DNA from: Cenococcum geophilum 1.58
Taxonomy: Eukaryota > Ascomycota > Dothideomycetes > Gloniales > Gloniaceae
Direction: 5' to 3'
Assembly (NCBI GenBank): GCA_001692895.1
Contig: KV748176.1
Span: forward strand, 2,356,001 to 2,420,000
DNA length: 64,000 nt
In this document: piece by piece, positions 10,420-23,600 of the stretch
Layout: each line of letters begins with the position of its first letter
How positions within the stretch are numbered: position 1 is the stretch's first letter
Notes under the pieces: model-generated
Told to the model about the DNA's origin: nothing
What the model saw: the letters and a program-made list of their open reading frames with translations, nothing else
Database searches by the model: none
Made by a program: the position numbers and the translations under genes

Positions 10420-11533
10420 ATGGTAAACGAACTCGAACCTACCGCGTTAACTATAAGCATTATAGCCCTAGTTAGGGAATAGTTAACTATAATATAACAG
10501 TCCTTTATAGATGCTTTGGCCTAATAGCAAGCGATATTAGAAGCTTAATACTAGTAATTAATAGGAGCAATCCGCAAAGAACTCTGTAACCTTAAAGCAC
10601 TTATATTAAAAACCCTAATAATAACACCTATAAACGAAATTAAAATAACTATATGTAAACCTGGCCTATTAAATATAAACCCTAAACTAGTAATAGTAGC
10701 TTAACCCATACCTATAATAAACCTAATACCTATTATAAAATCTAAAAAGCTCCCTAACCCTCTAATATTTAATAAAAATTAAAATAATATACATCCCTTT
10801 ATAACTAAGCTCCGTCTTAAACTTTTAATAAACTATAATTAATACCCTACTAAAGCTAGTAAGATTAGCTATAGAATATCTCGTTTAAGTAAAGACGCTA
10901 TATAAACTATAGACCTATTCTTCTATAATAGCACCTTTATTAATTTTAAAATCTCTATCTCTCTACTAGAATAAATATATAATAATACTAGCTATAAATA
11001 TATAGCTATTACTAAACTTAAAAGCCTATAATAACGGAACCAAGACTTTACTAGCTTTTTTTTTAGAATTTTTAGGCCTTATTAGTAAACTAGATTAGAA
11101 TAAAGCCGCTAGAGTTACTACTCTCCGTTAAGCTATTTTAGATAAAATTAGAGTATAGTTAGTAGGTAGAGAACTGCCAAAGGACTTACCTAAATTTGCT
11201 ATAATATATTAACAAATTAATAAGGACCTTTAATATAATAAATAGACTTATTCCCTAAAGCCAACTATACCTTATATTTAAAACTTTATAAAACTGGTAT
11301 ATATCCTAAAACGCGATCCGTCTTTAAGACCTAAAAGCCCTATATATAACCCTATAAACCTTAATGCCACTTAATCCTATATACCCTTAGAAACTAATAA
11401 ACAAAGAACTTAAGCCGTAAATAGAAAATGCTTTAGATGCGGTAAAAAGGGATATATTTAAAGGAATTATTAAACTTACCCTTTTAAAAAGGTCCGCTGT
11501 AGTTCCTCCTAATCCTTAAATTATACCCGCTTT
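10420..11533 (+). pseudogene. Gypsy A gag with degraded zinc knuckle
   Basis: The ATG at 10420 opens MVNELEPTALTISIIALVRE, then a stop. The same frame continues as a retrotransposon gag with segments such as NSTFINFKISISLLE. Near 11428-11470 KCFRCGKKGYI marks the CCHC knuckle; its His and last Cys codons have become Tyr (CAT to TAT, TGT to TAT), the expected RIP change. Copia B interrupts just after, at 11539. Confidence 0.72.
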
Positions 11534-11538
11534 ATAAA

Positions 11539-11702
11539 TGTTGGTATGCTTTAATATAGTGCAATAGACGTAATATACGTGCAGTGCGGTATGTAGTTGG
11601 ATTCTTCTTCTCGTTCTATCTACACGTCTTGATGATACATATGCGCGTCGCGTAGATTACGTGCTTTACGCACGTGATATACGAAACGAATATCTACCGA
11701 CA
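11539..11702 (-). repeat. Copia B LTR (3' copy, left)
   Basis: On the plus strand it runs TGTTGGTATGC... to ...ATATCTACCGACA and is nearly identical to 17449-17612. It contains the small inverted repeat ACGTGC-TTTAC-GCACGT. Confidence 0.9.
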
Positions 11703-11794
11703 CTGGAGCAACTCTGAAGGAAACCAAATCGTACTATTCCCGTTATTCGTAGCGTATACGCAATAACTAGCTCTTCCGTCCGTAATGTATAATA

Positions 11795-12179
11795 GCTTCT
11801 CCGTAGAATAGGATTTGAGTAGTGGTCCTGGCAGAGCTTGGCAGGACTTAGTGGACTTGGTAGAATATAGCAGAATGCCGTAGATTGCCGTTAAATTGTC
11901 ATTAGGTTGCTGTCTCGCGGTTAGTCTCTAATTGCTAAGTTGGTGGAAATAGGTGGACGCGTGTAAGGTGTCACGGGAGTGTCCTATGACAATTGCTATC
12001 TAACGAGGATACTAAGTTAAGGAGAAGAAGGAGAATTGGTAGGGGTAGTAAGCGGACATGTCGCGAGGGTCGCTAAGGCGCTAGTGGTAAGCGAGCTAAT
12101 AGCGATTTTCTATGCCGGGTATGGAAAATCCTAATTGGCTAGTTGAATTTAGGGTCCGTAGAATATGGTACCGTTACAA
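11795..12179. repeat. Patchwork of Gypsy LTR pieces in Copia B 3' region
   Basis: 11795-11988 resembles the last 190 bp of LTR C (26968-27338): both have GTGGTCCTGGCAGA, then GCAGAATGCCGTAGATT and TCTCTAATTGCTAAGT. 12008-12179 resembles the L/N-type LTR (GGATACTAAG, GGCGCTAGTGGTAAGCGAGC, end CCGTTACA) with the P2 palindrome inside it. Both lie between the Copia RNase H and its 3' LTR, outside coding. Whether they are old nested insertions or captured sequence is unclear. Confidence 0.55.
12094..12140. repeat. P2 palindrome, copy in Copia B
   Basis: Reads AGCTAATAGCGATTTTCTAT then GCCGGGT, then ATGGAAAATCCTAATTGGCT. The arms pair over about 20 bp around a CCGG core. It is embedded in an L-type LTR piece. 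Confidence 0.7.
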
Positions 12180-12189
12180 CGCTACGCCA

Positions 12190-15100
12190 AATCTTAGTTC
12201 ATTTATTCAACCTACTCTATAGTCTATAGTTCTAAGTAGTTGGTATTAATTAACTTCTTAAGAGCCGTAGATGCCTTGCTCTTAGTTATTGAGTTAGTAG
12301 GGTTGCTATTACCGTTAATCCACTTAACTTCCGTAATCTCTCTGCGCTTATATAACTAACGGAGACACATAACGTCTATTATAAGATGTTTCTTTTATAT
12401 AGTGCCTAGCTTAACAAGACATTTGTAGAGTAATTTTAAGTTAGTGTAAAGTACGAGTAGGAGTTTAATCTATAGGAGTTGTTTAACGGTTAACTTAATT
12501 GCGGCGCCGATATTAAATCCGTAGGCTATTGCGTAGAGTTCTAAGGCTAGTACGCTTCTAGTGACTCTCTTATACTTAATTAACGACCAGTAAATAATGT
12601 TAGCCTTATATAACGCGTCCTCTAATACTAGTATATATCCTATTTATAATAAGAGGTCCTTATTATTGGCGAATAAGGCGTTAGTAAAAACAAGTAGGCG
12701 TAATATGCTAATGTCCAATTTGACAAACGTAAGGCCTCTTATTAGATTATTAATCTGCAATTATAGTCGTTTATTAAGTGCTGTAACGTCTTCCTTCTTA
12801 GGGTTAATTACCTAGGTGGTAAAAGAGAGATTAAATAAAGCTTCTGGTTAATATATAGAGGCAATATACGCACCTCTTATGCGTTGCGTAACGTATTGTT
12901 CCTTTATAGTTAGTGTATTACGGATAATACCTCTTAAGCTTATAGTTATAGCTATTTTGCCAAGGTGGACCGTATTTAGGTTCTTATACTAGTGTTCCTA
13001 GGTTATTATAATATTGCCTTCCCAAGAGAGTTAAATGATGTATCCGTTAAATTTAAGTGACTGCTTAACCGTAAGTTACTCGCGTTCTTTTGCGAGAAAT
13101 TAAGCCTTTTCTAAATATTGTTGCTCCGCGTCTGTAAAGGTGGTATTAGCTAGGAATAGAGTGTTATTAGTTTAAAGGCCAATAATGCTAAATTAGTTAG
13201 AAGTGTTGCTCTATAAGAGGCACGGGTTATATATTAATAAGTTTATATCTAATTCCTTAATATAATAATTATAGTAGGTCGTAAACTAGTGATTGCCTGC
13301 TTCTGGAACACCATATAAAGGCTTAATTACCTTTAGGATCGAGTTCTTTCCGATGCCTAGTTGGCTTCCTAACTTGTAAGGTAGTTGGATATAGAAGTCT
13401 TAATTTAGCTTTGTAAGAGATTGGACATACGCCTAGGAGATATCTTGTAGGTATAACTGTGTGCCGTTGCCTTGTAGTATTGCTGCGATGTATAGAATAA
13501 GGCGTTGGCTAACTCGTTAAATAGTAGGTAACTGGGTTAGTATAATGCCCTTTTTAAGATCGTTGTACGCTTGGACAACGAGTCTCGATTTCTTAAAGGC
13601 TTTATTAGTACTAGGGTTCTTAATCTTATCTATAAATCGTGAGTTAAAGATTCTAACTCCTGCGGGTATGTCCTAAGGGTTAATTATCTTAAATACGCCC
13701 TTTTTAATCAGTTCTGTAATTTTCTTTTAACGGGACGTTTTAAACTGCTTATAGTTGCTGTTTTCTTGCAAGAATATAGTAATATCGGCAGTATTAACGT
13801 AAAGGGGATACTTGTGGGGTCTTCCTCTTCCTTAGTAAGGTAGTTGTGCTTCTCCGGTTTTGGTAAGGGACGGTTTCTATATAGAGATGGTTTCTATAGA
13901 CGGTTCGCATGTACGGGCCGTTTTCTTAACTTAAATATTATCAACTTAGGTGCCGTTATCTTAAATGTCTTTAACGTGAATATTTCTAGGGTCTATTAAG
14001 TATGGTTTAATAGTAGTGCTACGGAACTTCATAGGGCCGCTAGGTAGGTTAACAGCACACGTTTTTCCTTTAATATTTAGTAGGTTATATAGTCCTACCC
14101 AGTATCTAGGTTATCCTATATTGCCTTCTCTCTAGACTAATACTAAAGAGTTAAGGGGTAGATTATAAATTGCGGTAGTGCTGGGGCCATTATACATGTT
14201 AAGTGCATCTACGACCTAGCGCTCTGCTTATATCTTCTTTACTTCCTCTATAGCTTTCTTAAATATAATCGCACGCTATATTACTGTAGGTGAAGGTATA
14301 TTAGACTTTGTTATTTAGGGGTACGCTCCAAATACCAACAGCGTGGGTATTAGGCCGTCTAGTCCTGCGGAGTCATTAATTGCTTTAAAGGCCATTTACA
14401 GTACTATATCCTTATTAATTCCTAGTATCTTAGAAGTAATAATATAGTATATACGTTATAAGGGGCCGTAGTAACGCTCTACTATACTAATTAAGTTATA
14501 AGCTTTAACTGGTACGCTCTTTATGGTAGTGCCCATATTAACCGCGTATTACTTAAACTCTCTACTAATAAAGTTCTTTTCTGCGTCGTATGCAATTACA
14601 TCTGGGGGGCCTAGGTATGTGTTAATCTAGCACGCTCGTAACATATCCCATATATACTTAGCGCTAATATTCTATAGCTATCTGCCTATTTAAAATCGGG
14701 TGCCTTTATTAACAATATAAAGTATAGGCTTACTATTAATATACATAATGTTAACAATAATGCAGTAGTTAAAATTAATATTGTCCTTTAAGGTAAATCT
14801 AAATCTGCCTAGTAACTTTCCGTACTTTTAACAGTATAAGCAGTAACAGGTGATATACTTAAGTGTCTTTTAATTAGCATCGTTTTCATAGCTAGCGCGG
14901 TCCAATATTCTCTTAAGTCGCTCTACTAACGGGTATCCAAAGCGTCAGTATAGGCGTCGCAATTCTACATTAGTTAAGTAGCATGGGTTTTGGTTAAAAG
15001 ACTCTATAATAAACACATATAATAAGGTATCCCATAGTAGAAATGGGTGTCCAAATTAGCGTACAACTGGTACGGTCTTTAAGGGGGTTATTAGGACATT

Positions 15101-17074
15101 CTTTAGGTTGTTAAAGTATACTTATAAGTTATCTATATCTACTAGGCAAAGCAGGAAAGGGGTATCAACTTTAACAACGTGGAACTCTACTATACCTATT
15201 AGTGTATCTACCTTAATAGAACTAATAGAGGATATAGAACCTATTCCGAACTATACGCTAACTATACCTCTCGTGGACTCATTTAACTATACTTTATCAA
15301 TCTTCTAAAGTGTAAGAAACTGACTATATCCTACTATAGAACGTTTAGAGGCTTTAGTGTTAATTATTACACCTATAAACTTTATTAAGGTATAGCGTAA
15401 GGTTGTATTATACGCAAACGGGTCTATATTAGTAGTAAATGCATCTATCGTAGTATTAATGGTTATAACTACGTGGCTATAAGCTCTGTTGGCTAGTTCT
15501 AAAGCTATAGCGGTTACATTATCTAGTTTGATCTCACCGTATAAAGTATAGTATATTATAGCCTAGTTATCCTCATTTAGTAGAGTGTTAGGGTCCATAT
15601 TAATTACCAGAGCGTTAAATACGTTGGTAATCTCGTCGTCCTCATTATTGTCCTTATCGTTATTGCCTTTATAGTCTATAATATATTACTTTATTTACTC
15701 CTAGAAGCGGTCCTTAAACTTATTTCTAAACTTAATCTTAGACTCTTCTTGCTCCTCCTTAGTATATTTCTATAAGCAATATTCTTCCTTATTATATACG
15801 AAGCAACGTGGTTTTTGTCGGTTGTGGTTGTACGGGGGGTTACTGCGGTTGTTGCGGTTATAGTTATTATCTCTTCTATAGAATTGTCGGTCCGTAAAAA
15901 AAGCTTATATTTTCTCCGCATACTCTTTTTTATATGCCGTAATAGACGATTAGAGTTTGTTAATAAGGGCTTTAAGGTTATCTAGTAGGTCAGAGACTGT
16001 ATATCTACATACTAGTATTCCCTGGCAAGAAGTGACGATTTTGTTATAAAGGAAGTCTATGGTTTATAAGGTAGGTCTAAGGCCATACTGTAGTTAATGA
16101 AGTCTGTGGATTAGCAATTAGAGGCATTCGCTTATAGACTTGTCTATATTTTCTGCCATTACTATTATAAGTGTGATAGTATTCCACTTATCCAGGTTCT
16201 TACATTAAAATCCTAGTCCTTTAAAGAAATTCCAAAGGTGCTCGCAAGCTTTAGCGAATGGTAGGTAGGACAGTTAGTTTATATAAAAGTGGTCTAGAGC
16301 TAGTCCTTTTAATATAGTAGGGAATGCCTTAAGGTAGGCTTCTTAGGGTACGTCCGCTTAATTACAGATATCGTAGAATATTGTTAATTTATAGTTAAGG
16401 CTTTCATTTATGCCACCGTATTTCTGCTCCTCCGTGTATATCTTAACTGCATTCGCAATTTCCTTTCTATAGCTAGTTGTAGTGATAGGGCGGTTCTCCT
16501 TATCTGTAGGTTATTTGTAGAGTTGCTGTATTATTATTACAGGTTAAGGCGTAATAGATAGTATAAAGGTAGAGGTAATTATAGATTAAGGTATAGTGGA
16601 AAGCATAGGCACTAAGGAATGTCTTGCTTATTGCTCTTCTAGAGTTCTATATGTCTTATAATACTAAATACTTCTTAACTTAATACCAGTGTTAAACTTT
16701 TTCTTAAGTACGTTTATCTCTTCTCTAGTCCATTCCATTTAGTCTTCTTCTTATACTATATCGTATAAGGATTAAGGGAGTAATTTGCTTTATTTATGGT
16801 TAGTATTAACCTATACTCCTTTAGTATTTAGACAATTGCATAGTTTCTAAAGCTAGTATAAGTGGATTTGCGTAAAGATATCGACCGTAAAGTCCTTAAA
16901 ATCTCCCTAGAACGATTCCCAGAGTGTTAAGTCTAGCTAGTCGTGTATCTCCGTATATACATACATCTTGCATTATACGTAGTTGGTTAGCTCGTCCTTG
17001 GTGACTTCCGTTGGGTTAATTCCATCTTCCTATTTAGCTGCTTCTTCCTCCCAGTCTTTCTCTGTTCCTGACAT
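12190..17074 (-). pseudogene. Copia B gag-pol
   Basis: The start is at 17074 (MSGTEKDWEEEAAK, then a stop). A gag segment follows, and a Lys/Glu-rich zinc region lies near 15690-15920. Integrase spans about 14950-14150: the pre-integrase segment includes RRLYWRFGYPLVERLRRIL, and the core has GPPDVIAYDAGKNFIS and SIVERYYSPLRR. Reverse transcriptase spans about 13800-13000, with the Copia signature KPLYGVPEAGNHW-like at about 13300. RNase H ends near 12190 (WINGNSNPT). Multiple TAA/TAG stops make it non-functional. Reading order and motifs are those of Ty1/Copia elements. Confidence 0.8.
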
Positions 17075-17132
17075 CTTGTATTTTATGTATTATTTAGGTA
17101 GATAAGGGTGTTCGTAGGGTAAAGGTAGGGGA

Positions 17133-17198
17133 ACGGTTAAGGAGGCGGTTGAGGGGGCGGTTAAGGAGGTGGTTGAGGAGGCGGTTAAGGGGGCGGTT
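17133..17198. repeat. 15-bp tandem repeat in Copia B leader
   Basis: GGCGGTTAAGGAGGT-type units, four to five copies with R/Y variation. Located between the 5' LTR and gag start of Copia B, so within its leader. Confidence 0.8.
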
Positions 17199-17448
17199 CG
17201 AGTTGTTTGAGTAGGGTAAGGTGTTTTGTGCAGTAGTTCTTCTAAAATAGATAGAACGAGATGTCTAGAAGTCGTCGTGGATACCAGACAAGTACTCCTA
17301 GGTGGTTTCTCTTCTTCTTTTTAACTGAAATAGGCTGATACGAAAGGTGGATAAGTATAACTATCTTCTAATCTGCTGCAAGGTGGACAGTATAACTGTC
17401 TTCCAAGCTATCTACGTCTTTCCTGATCTGTGCGCGCTCACTAATTAG

Positions 17449-17612
17449 TGTTAGTATGCTTTAACACAGTGCAATAGACGTAATATACGTGCAGTGCGGT
17501 ATATAGTTGGATTCTTCTTCTCGTTCTATCTACACGTCTTGATGATATATATGCGCGTCGCGTAGATCATGTGCTTTACGCACGTAATATACGAAACGAA
17601 TATCTACCGACA
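17449..17612 (-). repeat. Copia B LTR (5' copy, right)
   Basis: TGTTAGTATGC to TACCGACA, 164 bp, followed by TSD ATAAA. Confidence 0.9.
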
Positions 17613-17617
17613 ATAAA

Positions 17618-19433
17618 TTATACTTAGTCGCTATAAAGCATTTTACCTTTAGTTAATTTAGAAAATAAATTATTCTAGGGCTAAGTTGCGCCTTAAGATA
17701 AGAAGTGGAAGAGTATAAGTATCTAGGCTTTTTTAGCGCTAATATATAATATAACTCCCTTAATATACTTAGCAAAATTTAAGTACTTAGAAAATAAGGG
17801 GAAGTATAAATCCTTATAGGTAGCGAAGCTACTAATATAGGCTTTATTAATATAAACTACGCGAAAACTTAACGCTTAAATTTAAAGAAACTTAATAAGC
17901 CTTAAGGCCTATAAGGCTTTAATAGTAAGCCTTAAGGCCTATAAGGCTTTAATAGTAAGCCTTTAATATATGGCGAACTAATACACTATACTTTTATAAA
18001 GATGCGGATAAGTAAATACCTTAAATACGTTTCCCTATTTATAATACCCTTAAAGTATTATAAAGTAATACTTAGATATGGATAACTAAAACAATACAAC
18101 CCTTTAATTAGCTGGGTTAAAGAAATACTAAAATTTTGTATAACCTACTGCCGAAGTTATTACTTAAAATACTACTTGCCCTATAAATATATATACGACT
18201 ATTTAAATTTAATATAATATAAATTGCCCTTACTATAAACCTTAAACTAATATAATAAAGTTATAACTACTAATCGCGGTAAAGAATGCGAAGATAATAT
18301 ATTTAAAAAAACCCTTAAAATTTATATAGTATAAGCCGTACCCTTTTATTTATTAATAAGAAAATAAGACTATAAGATCTTTACTATAACACTAGAAGAT
18401 ATTAAGAAGGCGTTAGAACTGAAGTAATATATTAACCCCTAACCTCTTATACCTAAAGAATATTATAATCTAATTAATATATTTAAGAAACGATTTATAA
18501 ACTAACTACCCCCGTATTAAGATAAGTATAATTTTAAAATAGAACTTAAACCTAGTATAATGCTAAAGTTTGGCCCGTTATATGGTATATTATAAGAAGA
18601 GCTACTTATAATGCGATAATACCTTAAAGAGCACCTAAAGAAAGGATTTATTTGCCCTAGTTAATTACTATTTACCTCGCCTATACTATTTATTAAGAAA
18701 CTTAAAAGAGGCTTAAGGTTCTATATTAATTATTAAGCCCTAAATACAATTACGATTTAAAACTAATATCCAATTCCTCTGCTTTAAGAAACACTTAACT
18801 GCTTAGTAAAAGTATAATACTTTATAAAGCTTAATATAGTCGCTATTTTTAATTAAATCCGTGTTTATAAAGGAGATAAAAAGTATATAGCTTTCTATAT
18901 ATAATAGGGACTTTTTTAATACCTAGTAATGCTATTTGGTATAAAGAACGGTCCTAGTATATTTTAGTAATATATTAATAATACACTTCGCGAATTCCTT
19001 AATATATTTATTACCGCGTATATTAATAATATCTTAATCTATTTATTTTTGCTTTTTAAGCATTAGAAGCATATCTAAATAGTCCTTAAACACCTATAAG
19101 ACACGGACATATAATGCGATATTAAGAAATGTAAGTTCTATATATCTAAAGTTATATACTTAGGCCTAATTATATCCTATAACGGAATTAAAATAGACCC
19201 TAAGAAAATTGCTATAATTATAAACTGGGAAAGTCCTAGTAGTGTATAAGATATTTAAAGATTTTTAGAATTTGCAAATTTTTATTATTAATTTATTAAT
19301 TACTTCTTAAAAATTATTTAGCTATTAGTAAACTTAATAAGGAAGAATATAAGATTTAAATAGACTACTAAATATAAATAAGCTTTTAATAACCTAAAAT
19401 ATCGTTTTATAACTGCTTTAATTCTTACTTATT
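17618..19433 (+). pseudogene. Gypsy A protease and reverse transcriptase
   Basis: Continues gag-pol after Copia B. From about 18541 the frame reads as Gypsy RT: KGFICPS, then FIKKLKRGLRFYINY, KLNIVAIFN, and the catalytic box as YINNILIY, where both Asp of YXDD have become Asn. Later YLGLIISYNGIKIDPKK and RFLEFANFYY end the RT. Gypsy E interrupts at 19439 inside the RT/RNase H linker. Stops are spread throughout. Confidence 0.75.
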
Positions 19434-19438
19434 TTAAT

Positions 19439-19663
19439 TATGAGGTGAGGATGTAGATAGGGAGTCCAATGATAGAACAATAGGTGTATTGTATAGACAG
19501 AGACGAATCCTTAAGGGAAAAGGAGGAGTCTGTGTGCGAGGTAGGAAGGGTTTTCCCTACACACGTGTAGAGCACGTGCCTCACGGGCGAGTCACCCCTA
19601 GGTTGCCCCAGGGTCGCCCATACCTTACGGCTATATAACTATCTACTCAGGTTTTACCTAACA
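19439..19663 (-). repeat. Gypsy E 3' LTR (left)
   Basis: Runs TATGAGGTGAGGATGTAG to TTTTACCTAACA on the plus strand. It contains an inverted CACGTG pair (CACGTGTAGAGCACGTG). Confidence 0.88.
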
Positions 19664-19833
19664 ATGCCCCCCCCTTTAAAAAAAAAGGGTCGTCCCTGAT
19701 CCTTTATATACTTAAGCCTTAATAAAACCCCATAAAAAACCTTAGTAAGGAAAAAATTTAGAGGGGAAAGAGCGTCTTAATTTTTCGCATAAAGGGACGG
19801 GTGGTATATATACACGGCGCGAAGATGTTAAGG

Positions 19834-19856
19834 AACTTCAACCGGCGGTCAAAGTT
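19834..19856. repeat. P1 palindrome, copy in Gypsy E
   Basis: Arms AACTTCAACCG and CGGTCAAAGTT around one G; 9 of 11 pairs hold. Followed by ATCTAATTAGTTAGATTTAC, the same right flank as in Gypsy A. Confidence 0.75.
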
Positions 19857-19904
19857 ATCTAATTAGTTAGATTTACCTTGTTAAGACTCCCCCGTATTTA
19901 ACCG

Positions 19905-19950
19905 AGCCAGTAGCAATTTTGCATACCCGGTATAGAAAATCCTAATTAGT
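19905..19950. repeat. P2 palindrome, copy in Gypsy E
   Basis: AGCCAGTAGCAATTTTGCAT, ACCCGG, then TATAGAAAATCCTAATTAGT. The left arm is partly decayed. It lies 50 bp right of the P1 copy, the same order on the plus strand as in Gypsy A although the elements are opposite. Confidence 0.65.
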
Positions 19951-20046
19951 CCATTTAATAGGTAGAGCTAGTGGAGCTCAATACCGTCGCCTAAATTCGG
20001 TAGACCAGAAATATTCCAAAGCTCGCTTACGTAGGCAGGTCGTTAG

Positions 20047-20290
20047 TACCTCGCGGGTAGGTTATAGGTTATTCGTATACAGCCAGATTCGTGGACGGTA
20101 AGGCTATATGCCTATTAAATCCGCCGCTGACCCTGCTTTGGCCTTACGCTATACCGGCGTAGCGCCGTATATACTTCGCGGGTAGGTTATAGGTTATTTA
20201 CATACAGCCAGATTAGGACGGTAAGGCTATATGCCCGTTAGACCCGCCACTAACCTATATTTTAGCCTTATGCGTTATCTACGTAGCATA
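20047..20290. repeat. ~124-bp tandem duplication in Gypsy E 3' region
   Basis: TCGCGGGTAGGTTATAGG, CATACAGCCAGATT and GGACGGTAAGGCTATATGCC occur once from about 20050 and again from about 20174. The copies differ by transitions and a few small indels. Non-coding, between pol and the 3' LTR. Confidence 0.8.
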
Positions 20291-20639
20291 TACGTAGAAT
20301 AGTATATAAGTTGTTAGTACAGGTTACCACCGGCAGGTCACCAGCAGGTCGTGGACCCCGGTTAAATGGACCCTAGTTATAGATAGGCCTATTCTCTAAT
20401 ATATAAACAATCTACTCGGCTAGTATAAAGTAACGGACTAGGTCTAAGAAGGGTGCTTTTCTAAATCAAGGCTATAGTTCTTACAGCAATTATTACTTAT
20501 TCTTTAATCCCTTAGGACGTCCTCTGCTTCGCTTTAATGTAGGTTATATTTTAACAGCGGCGCTTACTTTTCGCCTGCGCTTCGGCTATAAGGCTAGGGT
20601 ATCCCGCTTACGGTACTTATCTAGCAGTTATTAACAATT

Positions 20640-23600
20640 CTTAAGTTCTGTCTCGTATTTCTATTCGTTATACTCATTTAGCCATCCTAGCCATTTAATA
20701 AGGTACTGCGGTTATCTAGCACGATCCTAATAGGCGACGATTGCTTCTACTTCCTAGCTGCCTTTCTTAAGCTCTTCCACTGCCGGGGGTTAAAACCTAG
20801 GGCGTGACCTATAAGGCTCTAGTAGAGAGACATAGAAGACTAGGTAGAGCCGTGCCATAGTAGGTAGAAGCTCTAGCTTATATACTTACTGCCCTACACG
20901 CTCTAGGATCTAAAACGGTCCCATAAACTTATAGTTAAGCTTTTTATAGGGACGTTTCGTGCGGATATTCTTAGAGGAGAGTAGGACTCGTTTACTGACG
21001 GCGAAGTGCTTGGCCAGGTGGTAACGATTATAGTATTTTACCTAAAGCTTTTAGGCGTATATTATTAACGCCACCGCTGCCTTATATATAAGGCGTAGGC
21101 GTTATAGATGCGTCTCTACGAGTTAGACATTTATCAACTTAGACCCCTCCCTACCTTACCAGGCGTCTTAGACGCTATCTAGGACTCCATCCGGGACGTT
21201 TAGTAGCTGGCCATAGGCGAGCTTAATAGGGGAACGCTTTATTATAGTATAGACCTTAGAGTTATAGGCAAAGGCTGCTTCTTTAAGTAGGGAGGCCCAA
21301 TTGGACTATTCCCAGTTCGTAAATATACGTAGGTATACCTTAAGCTCCTAGTTCTAACGCTCTATCTAACTATCTGTCTGCGGGTAGAATACGGTGCTAA
21401 GTTTACGTTAAATGCGGAGATGGTAGCACATAGTGCTCTAGTACTCACTCGTAAATACACTACCCTTATTAAAAACAATATTATCTAGAGGCCCTATTTG
21501 CGCAAAGACTTTAAATAAGAGTTCTACAAGTTGTGTAGTATTAATTATCTTACGCACTAGATAGTAGCGCACTAGCTTTATAAAACGGTCTATAAGGATA
21601 AAGATAGAGTTATACTCTACGCCATTAGGAGTCTTAGACTCTAGAAGATCCGTAATAAAGTTAAATAAATAATGCCGCCAGGCCCGGGTAGGAACCTAAA
21701 GAGGCTACAGCTTACTATAGGGTTTATAGCAGCGCGATTTAGAGCGTTAGCAGGCATTATAATTATCTAGGTATTTACGGAGGTCCTAGGTAAGGCCATT
21801 CCAAGTATACTTCCGGGCGATTACCTTAAAAGTACGGTTAAAACCATAGTGGCCGCCTATAGGATCGTCATAATTCCGCTTAAGGATCTCCTATCGCAAT
21901 AATATGCAATTCGGCACCTAGACCTTGTTGTTTTGCCTTAGGAGTCCTTAATTATTAAGGGTATAGTCCTTATTACCGGCAGAAACTTATTCCTAGGTTA
22001 ACTAATCACATATAGAGCGTATAAAGGCGTCCCTTTTTTATACTCTATAAATAAAATTAACTAATAACTCAGGGGGGTGTTCCGTAAACGCCGTTTCGGC
22101 TAAAGCAGCTACTACTACCTCTTGCCATAGCACGAGACTCTGCGCAAAGTTGGTGCTAGCAAAGTAACGTATAATACGCAGGTAACTCGCCGGGTCGTTG
22201 TAGGGGACCGTAGCCTGGGCTAAGGGGTCTTCCCTAGGGTTAAGCGCCATCAGGTCGGTTAAAGTGGTCTTAGAAAGAATAGCAGGACGCTCTAATCCGC
22301 CGGCGCCAAGTTCATAAGGGTCGCTCGCATACTGCACGCATACTACTTGCTAGTTTAGTGTAGTAGCACCAGGGCCACCCACAAGGCCTATAACCCGCAA
22401 CTTTTGCTACAATATAGGCAGCATAGCATTAAGGAGTGTCCTCTTACTGCCATCTTTAAAGCCTTTAGCATAATCCAGGCGCTAGGATAGTACGTTGGCG
22501 GGATTTACTTTACCTAGCTTATATTCAATCTTAAAATTAAACTTAGCTAGTTCCTTGGCGTACCGGGCCTAACAAGCAGATAAGCTCTTAGTGGTTATAA
22601 AGTACCTAAAATTATTATAATCGCAAAGCACGCGCGTCACATGCGCGGCGTATTCAAGGTAATAGCGCCACGTCTTAAAACATTACACTATAGCGAGTAG
22701 TTCTTTATCATGCGTATTATACCATACTTCTAGGCCAGTAAGCTTCTAACTACAATAAGCGATCGGGTGCTAGTAGAGTTAATCCCCCTGCCCTAAAGGC
22801 TGCAGAAGTATACCGCCATAGGCATAGTCGGAAGCGTTAGTAATCACCATTAGGGGTAAATTAGGGTTAAAGTGGCGAAGTAGAGGAGCCTACGTAAACG
22901 CAGCGCGTAGCTTATAGAACGCCTACTACGCGTCATCGGGCCAGGACCAAGTTTAGTACCATTTAGTGGGCCCTTTTAACTTACGCTTCTTCTTCTTCTC
23001 CCCATCTAATGTCGGGTCGCGATATACCCATGCAAGATATACGTGTAGGGGGTATGCGGTATCCGAGTAGTTCCAAATAAATCGCCTATAGAAGTTAGCA
23101 AAGCTAAGGAAGACCTGGATGTCCCTATAGGACTTAGGCTTAGGCCATTCCTTAATAGCTTTTACGCGGTTAGGGTCCATTATAATACCCCTAGGGGTAA
23201 TAATGAAACCTAGGAACTCAACATTCTTAGTATAAAAGATGTATTTTAACAGTTTGGCGTATAGGCCCTAAGCGTGGAGCTGTTGCAGTACCTGCTTGAC
23301 GTACTTAACGTGCTTATCCTCATCATTTAAGTAAATAAGAATATTATCTAGGTAAACTACGTAAATAGTATCCACTAGGGTTTCTAGGGCTTTATAAATA
23401 TAGCTCTAAAAAGTTATAGGGGCGTTAGCAAAACTAAAGGGCATTACTAGGTACTTAAAGTAACCATAGCGTGTCTTAAATGCGGTCTTCTATTCGTCTC
23501 CCTTTTTAATACGAATCCTATAGTACGTATCACAAAGGTCCAGCTTTATAAATATCTTCGCATAGCTAAGCCTATTAAAAAGTTCGCTAACTAGCGGTAG

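Larger units (their letters stand above)
11539..17612 (-). mobile_element. Copia B (6.07 kb)
   Basis: LTRs of 164 bp at 11539-11702 and 17449-17612; perfect TSD ATAAA at 11534-11538 and 17613-17617. Coding is on the minus strand, in Copia order: gag, zinc region, GAG-pre-integrase/integrase, reverse transcriptase, RNase H. It sits in gag of Gypsy A. Several stretches are free of stops for 60-75 codons, so RIP is moderate. Confidence 0.88.
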
